NCBI GenBank assembly: GCA_020002185.1
Contig: CM034544.1
Location: forward strand, 34,268,821-34,332,820
Source of the DNA: Paraescarpia echinospica
Lineage: Eukaryota > Annelida > Polychaeta > Sabellida > Siboglinidae
Reading direction: 5' to 3'
Length of the DNA stretch: 64,000 nucleotides
The translations under genes and the position numbers were made by a program. Position 1 is the first letter of the stretch. The number at the start of each line of letters is the position of its first letter. Positions 22,762-32,507 of this stretch are shown piece by piece. The notes beneath the pieces are model-generated. The model saw only the letters and a program-made list of their open reading frames with translations. It was not told the DNA's origin and made no database searches.

Positions 22762-23070
22762 CTATACTAAAATTGTGATATCGGAGATGTCGCTAGAAAT
22801 TGTGACATTGGCGGTGTCGGTAGAAATTGTGATATTGGTCGCATCGGTTGAAGTTGTGACATTGGTCGCGTCGGTAGAAGATGTGACATCGGTAGGAGCG
22901 GAAGTTGTGACATTGGCGGCGTAGGTAGAAGTTGTGACATAGGCAGTCCTGAGCTGAAGTTTGTGTTGATGATGTCCTGTTGTCATTGATCGTCTCTGTC
23001 GACACAGAAACCATTCGTTGCCGCTTTGGTGGTAGTGGGCTTTCAATGTAGTTCTGCAAGAATATTTCAA
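22762..23070 (-). CDS. Thr/Ser repeat ORF, right arm copy
   Basis: This is the inverted copy of the ORF at 17800-18162, with the same 9-residue VTTSTDATN unit about five times. The predicted exon start (TTCTGCAAG region, near 23050) reads in one frame NYIESPLPPKRQRMVSVST, a basic nuclear-localisation-like string. The repeat is open in a different frame, so an indel separates the two. The role is unknown. A third trace of the exon start (GCAAGAACTATATTGAAG) occurs at about 53942. Confidence 0.4.
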   Translation of the reverse strand: MKYSCRTTLKAHYHQSGNEWFLCRQRRSMTTGHHQHKLQLRTAYVTTSTYAANVTTSAPTDVTSSTDATNVTTSTDATNITISTDTANVTISSDISDITILV

Positions 23071-23253
23071 TAATATTTTTTAAATTAAAGATTATATGGG
23101 AACAATAGACCGTTGCTACAGTACGGTGGCATAACGACAGGTAGGAAACGATGAAAAGAAGTTACGTAAAAGGAAGTAAGGTGACAAGGTGTATGGGCAT
23201 AAAAAAAATTATCGACAATAATTACCCGTGGACGCGACCGTATCGGAAGTAAA

Positions 23254-23950
23254 GAGATAGGTAGGTAGGTAGGCTTTATTTGGAATTGTATAAATCATAC
23301 ATACAAACATAAACAATCGATAAAATAATCGATAAAATGATATACAATTCCAGGTTGACAGCGGAGCCAATTAAGGCTGCATGTAATCAGTTTGTTTTAA
23401 TTATTCCAATGTAAGATGATAACGATTAAGTAAACTAGTCGCCGTCATCCCCAAAATAACTATTATCAACAATTATTTCACGTGTAGTGTGTTGGTGACG
23501 TTGCTATGATTAATATAACATATATGTGAATGTAATAATAGTAATAACAGATGATATATGTTTACATAAGTAGTCTTGCGAAAAAAAACATGTGGTTATG
23601 CCAAACTTCAGCAATGGAATAATACCTAAGTAGAATAACATTATATCAAACACATATGTCAGACGTTTCGGGGTGGAATGAGATTAAACTAGAACGCCAT
23701 ACCCCCTTACAACATTTGCCTTTAATGATTATATAAAACAAAAATTTGGTTTATTTTGTATAACAGTTGGAATTGTATTCCAGATCATCGGACCTTTACA
23801 TAACAAACTGTTCGAAGATCTTTGAGTAGAACTGATAATAGGACGTATATTACAGGTCTGTCTTGTTTTGTAAAAGTGAATGTCATAGGTAAATGTAAAA
23901 AATACCCGACAATGAATGTGGCCGATTCCCGTGGACAAAATTATACATAA
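23254..23950 (-). mobile_element. 5'-truncated LINE inserted in the right arm
   Basis: The minus strand encodes the end of a non-LTR reverse-transcriptase ORF: QRSSNSLLCKGPMIWNTIP, the usual C-terminal GP-x-IWN-x-IP block. AT-rich 3' sequence follows and ends AATAAAGCCTACCTACCTACC. The left arm lacks this segment, so the LINE arrived after the palindrome formed. Confidence 0.75.
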
Positions 23951-24085
23951 ATAAAGACGTTGTCAGATGTTGATATGAAGGACAAGTAAGGGGACGGTCA
24001 TGTTGGACATAAAGACGTGACAGAATATTATGTACCCGGATGTTGACAAACAATAAACAGACCCGGAAGTAAAGACATGGGGACG

Positions 24086-24426
24086 TCATTTTAGTGGAAG
24101 TAAAGACACGGTGGACGCCCTTTTAGGGGAAGATATGATGGTGGTATCAACGGTTTCACGACGGGCATGACGGGCTCCATGGCAGCGACAGGAGCTTGAT
24201 AGAGCGTTGCCATGTCCACGACCTCTGGTTCCGACGACGGGGAAGGGCGGTTGGTCACCGGAATGATTGGTCGGCCCGTTGGCCCCATCCTCGTTACTCG
24301 AGTCTGCTGCACCGCGAGGGCGGTAATAGGGTGTCTCCAACATGACGTTAGCCATGGTGTCGTCGTGATACTAATGACGATGCGGCTGGCAGAGCGCAGC
24401 GCTTTTATAGGAATATGAAAAATCAC
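24086..24426 (-). CDS. Unidentified first exon with TATA box
   Basis: Two overlapping frames stay open here. The better-placed start is the ATG at 24355 (MANVMLETPYYRPRGAA), about 50 bp downstream of TATAAAAG (24402-24409 on the minus strand). The chain is rich in Pro, Gly, Arg and His with no recognised domain. It may be the 5' end of the gene whose later exon lies at about 23050, because the intervening TCTTTACTTCC repeats belong to the outer arm. It has no counterpart beyond the left arm. The function is unknown. Confidence 0.35.
24402..24409 (-). promoter_or_regulatory. TATA box
   Basis: TATAAAAG on the minus strand, about 50 bp upstream of the ATG at 24355. Confidence 0.45.
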
Positions 24427-24829
24427 GTGGTCATGTACCTATCAACCGATCACCGTCGAACACGTCGCCAAACTACGTCATAAAGTTATTAACATAAGTG
24501 ATGTTGGAAGGCCTTTGAAAAATGTGTAAAACAAATTCTGAACAACATTTTATTTTATGTATTTTTTAGTTCTAAATGTTTACACCAGGGGGCGCTGTAC
24601 CCGAAAAATGGTCCACCACCTACGCAACATAACAACCTATTTTTGACCTAGTTATTTAGTTTGCCACTTACCCGCTAGGAAGCTATTTGACGTTGACCTA
24701 TTCGACAGGGGCGTCACGTGACCTTGACCTTTGACCTAGACGTCATTTTCCTCTTCCTCCAATCATAATCAAGTTGCCTTTCCAATACTACACAACATAC
24801 TACTGCCGAGGATTCTTCTGTTGCATTGC

Positions 24830-25000
24830 ATTTCCACTGCCGCGATTTTTCTTTGCATTTCCGAAGAGGAAGCTGAAATGGTATGGGCATGTAAAACGAT
24901 CAAACGGGCACACAAAAACAGATAACATTGAAGAATGGACTGGGAAGACCTTGATTGACACCCAGTCAATAGTACACAACCCCAAAGAATGGATTTGGCT
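24830..25000 (+). mobile_element. LINE ORF2 C-terminal fragment
   Basis: The plus strand reads RKLKWYGHVKRSNGHTKT, then, after the loss of the usual basic GRPRKRW-type linker, IEEWTGKTLIDTQSIVHNPK. This pairing is the conserved end of a common non-LTR retrotransposon ORF2. It is an internally deleted relic. Confidence 0.75.
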
Positions 25001-25095
25001 TGTGCAATATTAATCGATGTAGCTCCCTACGACTCAGGCGAATTATGGGATCAGTAAACAGTAATAAGTACGTCATAAGTTTCATTAATCAACGG

Positions 25096-25216
<121 letters not shown>

Positions 25217-25862
25217 TTTTACCAACGTTGTTGACTAGGCAAAGCTTGACGAAGGTCACATAACTTGACTGTGACGTACACAAACCGCGACGTACCAGTT
25301 GGATCCATCAATTTCGCGATCGTGGGTATTCTTGGCATTAGCGGTGACGTAACTTGTGTCGTATCAAAATTGTGCGCATGTGCAGTAATGCGATTCATAC
25401 ACAAGAGTTTAACGGAAATCATACAAGGCAACATGTCCAATTCATTGCAAGGTCCCAACGTCTGCACATGGACATTATTACTTCTGTGTGTGTTAGTTAT
25501 GTGGAAGAATATATCCACCATATAACACACGACTGAGTGTGTGTGTTTGTGCGTGTGTGTGCGCGCGCGCGCGTTCGTGCTTGCATGAGTGAATGTGCGT
25601 GTGTGCGAGTGCATGTGTTTATAACTAAATAATTAGGTATTCAGGTTTCCAACACACATTTTGAAAATCTTATGTTTTTACACATAAATATTATATTTTC
25701 ATGTTTCCAAGACACGTCTAGCAGCGAACATTTCGAAAATCTTATTGCTTTCTTTTCCAAAGCACCTCCGTTTGAAAATCGAGCTGCGCCATTTCAAAGC
25801 AGACTGTTTTCTAAATTGCACCGCAGTTGGCTCAAGTCGCTACATTAAACCACTTTGAGCAG

Positions 25863-26151
25863 GCTACTTGAGTTTTGTCCAATTCTTGTCGCTGCTCTCG
25901 GACCACGAGTGGGGAATGGAGGGATCAGAGGCGGAGTAGCGCGGCATCTTCAGGGCGTTGTTCGACAAGAAGGGCACGGGATGGCTACGGTACGACGAGT
26001 TGCGCTTCTTGCTACTGCGAATGGGCGACGTCGTGACGGAGGAAGAAGTAAACAAGATATTCAAAATCCACCCGCCAGACCAGGACGGCAACATCAAGTA
26101 TTCAGGTGAGTGAGACGATCTCGAATGTATGTATATAAATGAGAAACTGTA

Positions 26152-26182
<31 letters not shown>

Positions 26183-27328
26183 GTGTATGAGTGTGTGTAT
26201 GTGTGAGTGTGTGTGTATTTGAGTGAGTGAGTTTGTGTATGTGTGCGTCCGTGTGTGTGTGTGTTCATGCGTGTACGCGCGTATGTGCGTGTTTTCATGC
26301 AACTGTGAGTGCGTGTGTGAGCATACAATTAAACATAATGATTAATGTATTTTATTCAATAATCGTTTTATGAGCATAAAACATTAATTGTTGATAAAGT
26401 GCCAGTTCTAATGTAGTGAACTCGAGAGAGCGAACGTTTAAAACTATGCGCCAATGAAACATAGCGTTGTAGCCCACACGCATGTACTGAGACTTTTGAC
26501 GAAGGTTAACCCAACTCGGTACAGTCGTAGAGGACGCGCAGACTGTTGGTAACAATTGACATATCCATGACGTAATACATTGCCTAGCAACAAGACAGCC
26601 GTTGATACACAAGGGCATTCGTCTGATATTCCGTCATATATTTAATTGACATTCAGACATCATATGTTTTCTTTGCGCCAAGAAAATAGGGCAAAGTTAT
26701 CAGTGCCGTAAAAAAATGATGTACAGACGAGAAAGCGTGCAACTATTGTCGACAGACGGCTACACTTAAGACTTACGTTCAAATCGAAAACGAGGCTGGG
26801 ATCACAATGAATTTGCATTTTCACTAATACATAATTATTATCACAACTGACATCAGCATCCCAATCAAAAGGTGACCTTGTACTAGAAATAAATTGATTG
26901 ATGGTTTAACGTAACTTAAACCTATAATAAATACAGCATCGATGACGTGAACAATAGTTCCCGCCGACGTCACTTGCGTAATTTTTGTACGCGCATCGTA
27001 ACATAATCACGTTGATCCATCACAAGAAAGGACCATTTTAACACGTATTATAACTAAATCATAATTCCACCGTGGAGTGTAACATTGTGTGCAGACACCT
27101 TTAATTAGTTTCCCAAGCTATCAATTTCTTTTGCGAAATTTGGTAACCAAAACGCAGGGCGCACATAACAGCATTCAGCTTCGTTTCGGATGCACACAAG
27201 GGAACTTAATAATATGTTAACCAGAGGCCACATTTTAGTTTTCTGCACGCCATCTCATTTACCGTAACTATTAGTTATATCCGTTTTCAGGACCAGATCC
27301 AGACATTGCTGGAATGAGACATCGGTAG
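25863..27328 (+). CDS. EF-hand (calmodulin-like) gene, last two exons
   Basis: Exon A (25863-26105) follows TTGAGCAG and reads YLSFVQFLSLLSDHEWGMEG, then IFRALFDKKGTGWLRYDEL and EEEVNKIFKIHPPDQDGNI, which are EF-hand helix-loop-helix segments. The first loop has D-K-K-G-T-G-W-L, a degenerate Ca2+ site, and the second retains PPDQDGNI. It ends TATTCAG/GTGAGT in phase 1. Exon B (27291-27328) follows CCGTTTTCAG in matching phase and encodes only PDPDIAGMRHR-stop. Earlier exons are not visible. An in-frame TAG at 25937-25939 interrupts exon A unless a later acceptor is used. The gene may therefore be a recent pseudogene, or carry an allele or sequencing error. It is related to calmodulin or myosin light chains. 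Confidence 0.7.
26150..26310. repeat. GT-rich microsatellite in an intron
   Basis: GT/GAGT repeats lie in the intron between the two EF-hand exons. The remaining intron to 27290 shows no gene. Confidence 0.85.
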
Positions 27329-28026
27329 TTGCGCCATCTAGCGGACTGACACCTCTCCCAGCGGGACCGCGACTGTTAGTCGATTCGGCCGGACTACTTG
27401 TGGATTTCGCACTCTGGATATCTCACAATTCAATCACAGTTAAGGTTAAGTTTGCAATCGTTGTATTTATTGTTATATTATTATTAGTATGTATTGTTAT
27501 ATTATTATGCTAATCAACAACAAACGTCGAAGTCGTGGAAAGAAAGACATAGCTAATATTAATAGATGTTATATTATAGGAGAAGTGACAATTTAGCATC
27601 AATTTTATATGAGACAAGATACGATGTTATGAACAACTAGTTATTGCACGTTAGGCATCTTCATTAGCCGTCCGGCGGGCGTGAAAATCCGATGATTGTT
27701 ATGGTGTTTAAAGGAGACAATAAGTCCTCATGAATTACATTTAGCTGTGTGATATAATTTCTTCTTCATAGTTCCTGCACATCACATCAATAAATATGTG
27801 TAATGAAAAAACTCTTAAGTAATTCTCAGTTCAGGTTTGTATTCACCGGCGCAGTCATCAATTGTACACTCTTTGATTCATAATTCACAGTTAGATCTAA
27901 TGTGCACGTGTAGGCTATAACAATGACACAAACTGTCTATGCTTACCTATTTTTAATAATACTTAGTGTAGTGGTCCGTAGGGGAGGGACGGGGGCAGGA
28001 GCTCAACGGGTCATTGCGCCTGACTG

Positions 28027-29673
28027 TCAATCGACTGCATCGGAGTCTGCATATATAGGCGACATGTTATTAAGAAATGTGGGTCTATATTTCTGGGCAG
28101 AGACAACCATGCCCTTTGACTCGACGAAGTGGTTATTTGAAGCTCCCGTGACGACAATCACTTGCTCTGCGTTGGCGGCCTTCAGTATCGTGAACGAGTA
28201 GAGTACGGAGTGTAAAGACCGGACCATCTTGAGAGAGATGTTGAACGGCTTTAATACGGCCGACGTTGCTGGAGAAGTGTAGACAAACGGAGGCTTGCAC
28301 TGTACTCGTCTTGTCCTTAACCTCGATACAGTGTCCTGCAAGTAATTGTTCTCAATAGTCAATGTTTTCCGTTCCACTGAAGCGCATAGTAACATGGATA
28401 TCATCGAAAACTTATGTCCGGAATGTCCGTTTTCACCCCTTGTACGCGTTGATATACGCTAAACGCTCGTGGCTAAACATTAAAGAAAATACTAATATTT
28501 TCATGTACAGTGTATATTACAATATTGTTACAGTTTGTTTGCCGACATATTAACCACGCGCATGCTTGCGTTATTTTGAATATGTATTACTACACCCGTT
28601 TAGTGAACGATTATTGTGTTCGAATATCGAACGTTGACAATACATTGCTTCTCTATAAAATACTTTTCGAAACATATCTTTCTAGTAGCCTTTGCATAAT
28701 AATTCTTATGAGAACATTTGTGCAATACATTTATTTATATTTTTTATAAAATAATTTCTTTTATTTTAACCAAATGTAATACAGTCTTAAATGTGTATAC
28801 ATGTTAATCATAGGTGGACTATTTTAATTGCGTTTTGTGGACTGTATTTTATTATAATCGCTTTCTGACAAGATACATTTCTAAAGTTTATTATTAAACT
28901 AATGATAATGTACACTATCATTACATGTGTGTAAAGCACCTGAGAACAATGTTGATTTTTCGGGCACAATAATCATACATTTTGTATTATTATTATTAGT
29001 AATAGTAGTGATAGTTGTAGTAGTAATAGAAGTAATATTAGTAGTAATGGTAGTGATAGTAGTAGTGGTGGTAGTACTAGTAGTAGTACTAGTAGTAGTA
29101 GTGGTGGTAATGATAGTAGTGGTGGTAGTACTAGTAGTAGTAGTGGTGGTAATGATAGTAGTGGTGGTAGTACTAGTAGTAGTAGTGGTGGTAATGATAG
29201 TAGTGGTGGTAGTACTAGTAGTAGTAGTGGTGGTAATGATAGTAGTGGTGGTAGTACTAGTAGTGGTGGTAATGATAGTAGTGGTGGTAGTACTAGTAGT
29301 GGTGGTAGTACTAGTAGTAGTAGTGGTGGTAATGATAGTAGTGGTGGTAGTACTAGTAGTGGTGGTAATGATAGTAGTGATGGTAGTACTAGTAGTGGTG
29401 GTAGTACTAGTAGTAGTATGTTTGCGTGGAAGCTATTCATGGGTCTCTGGCTAAGCCCCTGAGTAGTAGTATGCATACTTTCCACCGTACCTTGTAGGGG
29501 CCTTTCCAAATGGGCATCAGCACAAGTATGCCGACAACAGTAATGGTTAACAGGGTCACGAAACACTTGAACATTCGTGATCGAGTAATATATTTTTCAA
29601 CCATAGTAACTCTTAAACGAAACGTTGTGACAATCATGAGTTTCACCAAAGACAAGTTCGAATTACTATTCAA
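28027..29673 (-). CDS. Type II membrane protein resembling DUF1647 proteins, two exons
   Basis: Exon 1 (29491-29673) encodes a short basic head and a membrane anchor (FVTLLTITVVGILVLMPIW). It ends in phase 0 at CCTACAAG/GTACGG. Exon 2 (28027-28335) follows ACTTGCAG in phase 0. It reads VQCKPPFVYTS, then AEQVIVVTGASNNHFVESKG and MVVSAQKY, resembling the opening block of DUF1647 / putative glycosyltransferase-like proteins. After that block the sequence departs from the family and stops at 28027, so the gene is truncated or the next donor is not recognised. Topology suggests a Golgi lumenal enzyme. The family assignment is from memory of the motif only. Confidence 0.5.
28980..29425. repeat. TAG/TGG trinucleotide-based minisatellite
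   Basis: Higher-order units such as GTAGTGGTGGTAATGATAGTA recur for about 440 bp inside the intron of the DUF1647-like gene. The valine-rich and leucine/proline-rich ORFs on the two strands are artefacts. Confidence 0.95.
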
Positions 29674-30209
29674 GTACGCCTAATCCGCAACAAGTCTTAT
29701 CTGTATACTCTCCTGTTTTATTGTGAGTGTTGGCGGTTTCATATGACGGGTGTTCGCTTGTGGCATCTCTGCCATGTCGTAAAGCTGTCGTGGTTTATAC
29801 CGTGTTATCCTTTGCAAAGTTGAAAGTGTAACTTTCTATAGTTTTTACTGTTTGAAGCGTGTGTCAGTAAGAAATACGCCGTCGTATACCGGTCTTTAAC
29901 TGCTCGTGAACTATTTACGTTCCTGTAATTACCCGAACTCACTGTTTCCGTCGACAATGTGTCTACCTCATGCCACCGTGCTTCACGCCAAGCTTTCCGG
30001 GGTATCATTCCGACTTTGCATGTCTACTATTTTCCAAGTTACGATCTTTGGAACTATTTTGGTCTCAACCAACGCTACGAAGTTAACCGATTGGCTAGCG
30101 TAAACAACGACACGAGCCGTCTACTGTGTATCGCGCACGTCACCTTCTACATGCAGTGACAACAGAAGTAGCAATCAGTGCTTATCCGTACCACGCCACC
30201 CGGCACTGT

Positions 30210-30350
30210 GCAGTGGCGTATCCAGGATGTCGAAAGGGGGACCAAAACGTCCAACTGCACCCCCGCGAGGCTCTCTAAAAACGTCCAACTGCGTCCCCTT
30301 GATGCTATCCAAAAACTCTAACTGCACCCTCTCTTGGCGCTATCCAACCC
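30210..30350. repeat. Short tandem repeat, about 47-bp unit
   Basis: AAAACGTCCAACTGCACCCC-like units occur three times with variation. Confidence 0.65.
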
Positions 30351-30529
30351 CTCGTTTCCGACACCTTAGCAATGATTTACTAAATATATAAGAGTATCAA
30401 CTGCAACGTTGACACTGTGAAACGATCAGTACTAAAACAACTCAATTATTTCAACCTTGTCCAGCACATCCGCGATGCTACGCATTCATCTGATCATACG
30501 CTTTGTTTCACAATTATCCACACCGACGG

Positions 30530-31170
30530 TCACCTATGAACACGTTGTTCAGTATGTGATCATGACGTCGCTTTTTGTTTTTTTTACGAAAAGTCACAGA
30601 CAACCATGCGCCTATCATACATGGCCACAAAACAAATCCGTGGTATAACCGTGACATTGATGATGCGAGAAAACAACGGCGTAAGATGGAAACGTTGTGG
30701 AAGCATATATGGCGTCCACCATCAAATGTTCGTTGCTGCCCGCGATGAGTGCAAAAAGATAATATCACATACAAAGACGAGGTTCTACCAGGAAAAGCTA
30801 CGATGTGCTGACCACAGAAACCTCTTTTGAATCGTCAGATCATTCAGCGGGAAACGACCCCATGCGTACAAAGAAATTCGCTTGGTTTTACATGTTGCCA
30901 GACACCGCGTCACGTTACTTGTCACGCCAATTGGCCGTTTAACACAGCCGACACATCTGTATCGCGATATTAAAATCGCCGATAGAAACGTTGTGCAGGC
31001 TTACGAAACTGGAAGTCCACTTCCAAGGTTCGTTACTGCACGCGTTGGGTGCAATAAGATGTGACCACTCACAAAGACGAAGTTGTAAGTCTACCACGAC
31101 AAGCTACAATGTATAGACAACATAAACCTCTTTTGAATCGTCAGATCATTCAGTGGGCAGCCTTCATCTG
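30530..31170 (+). mobile_element. LINE ORF2 fragment, partly duplicated
   Basis: The plus strand around 30606-30830 reads FVAARDECKKIISHTKTRFY and EKLRCADHRNLF, a conserved pre-RT block of a non-LTR retrotransposon. A second diverged copy of the same block lies at about 31030-31160, ending with the same ACCTCTTTTGAATCGTCAGA string. Both are relics. Confidence 0.65.
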
Positions 31171-31439
31171 CGTACCCAGAACCAGGATTGCTCGAATGTA
31201 TTTTAGTCTACTTTGAAAGCAATGTTGACGAAATTCGTTTGGTTTTGCCTGTTGTCAGACAACGCGTCACACCGTAAGAATCATTTTAGTTATTTGTCAC
31301 GCCGATTGACCGTTTAAAACAGCCAATAAATGTCCACCGCGGAGATTAAAATCTCCGTCCTTTGATGTTCAAACAATTGGCGAAGATAAATAGACAAATT
31401 TCTTAATTCACAACTATATCAATTCGACCGCCTAAGGCG

Positions 31440-32320
31440 GCCTTCTTCGGGAGGTGTAGTCTTTCTGATCTTGTGTTCAATGTTTGTCGAGTCTTTCCTT
31501 TTATCTCGAGTGAAACGTCTGGTTGTTACAGTGTCGACTTCTTTCATGTGTTCGTCTAGTCTCGTGCCAAGTGTTCTTCCCGTTTCCCCAATTTATGTCT
31601 TGTTGCAGGTCTTACACGGGATTTGGTATACACAGTCGGTCTTCTTTCTGTCTTCCACTTTGTCTTTTGGGTGTACTAATATTTGTCTGAGATTTTGGTG
31701 TGGTCTGACAGTTGATGCTTGTTTTGATGACACCCAGTTTCTAATGTAGCGGATGATGTGAACTAAAGTTCAGATACTGGTCGGTGTGGGGTCTTCTTCC
31801 GATACACTAGGCGTTTGACCGTTCCATCCTCTTTCCGTGCAGGCAGTGACACCTCACTCTCTTCTTCAAACGTGAACTTGATGTTGCCTGTTACATCAAT
31901 GGTGTTGAGGTGATCTGACAGTTGTTGTTGACACCCCTTCTTCACAATTTCCTTTACGTCATCCACGTGTATATGCTACTGGAGCTATCTCGATGGCATG
32001 TTGTTCCAGCCATTCCATAAATAGATTGGCTATTACCGGTGACACCGGGCTTTCCATCGCTATACCGAACTTCTGTTGGTAAATTGTGCCCTTGAAGCTG
32101 AAGTATGTTGTTGTTACAACAAACTTCAACAGCTCTATAATGTCATCCACATGTAGATTTGTCCTTAGTTTCAGTGTTGAGTCCTCCTCTAGTCGTTTTC
32201 TGATGATGTGCAATGTCTCATCAATGGGGTGTTGGTAAACAAAGACACTACATTATGTGACAGGAACATTTCATCTTGTTCGATTATCACACATGCCATT
32301 TCATTAGCTAAGTGCCAGGG
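31440..32320 (-). mobile_element. Penelope-like element fragment (RT and GIY-YIG)
   Basis: The minus strand shows an RT with SHNVVSLFTNTP near 32280. Then come LRTNLHVDDIIELLKFVVTT, TYFSFKGTIYQQKFGIAMES and PVSPVIANLFMEWLEQHAIE. The VDD catalytic pair lies near 31970, across a frameshift. Downstream (31455-31640) an endonuclease-like IGETGRTLGTRLDEHMKEV matches the GIY-YIG domain of Penelope elements, with a stop replacing the Tyr before IGE. Two frame breaks and this stop make it dead. Confidence 0.8.
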
Positions 32321-32321
32321 C

Positions 32322-32475
32322 CCGAGGTTATAAAGCCGTACTCGGTGCTCAGAATTTCATGCTCAAGCCTCGCTTTCACACCATGCTCATACTCACGGAG
32401 GTTATAACACTTTCTGAGCACGTAATCGTACTCAGACTTGAGCATGAAACGTCTAAATTCTGAGTATGCTATGGA
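32322..32475 (+). promoter_or_regulatory. Inverted repeats upstream of the Harbinger transposase
   Basis: TTTCATGCTCAAG (32355-32367) and CTTGAGCATGAAA (32437-32449) are exact inverted partners. GAGGTTATAA occurs at both 32322 and 32398, and CGTACTC three times up to about 32480. They lie just before the transposase ATG. This could be the element's subterminal or promoter region. Confidence 0.55.
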
Positions 32476-32507
32476 CCTTGCTCAACGCCGTACTCAAACA
32501 AACAAAG

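Larger units (their letters stand above)
22757..24065. repeat. Outer inverted arm, right
   Basis: Reverse-complement partner of 17505-18162. The arm reads in order: the 27-bp array (22790-22945), the exon-like segment with PPKRQR, an intron-like AT stretch, GGTGGCATAACGACAGGTAG, then a LINE insertion (about 23254-23950), then AAAGACGTTGTCAGATGTTG and GGATGTTGACAAACAATAAA. Confidence 0.85.

Noticed and set aside
28927..29566. Val-rich and Leu/Pro-rich ORFs of 175-197 codons
   Set aside because: Both are translations of a TAG/TGG minisatellite.
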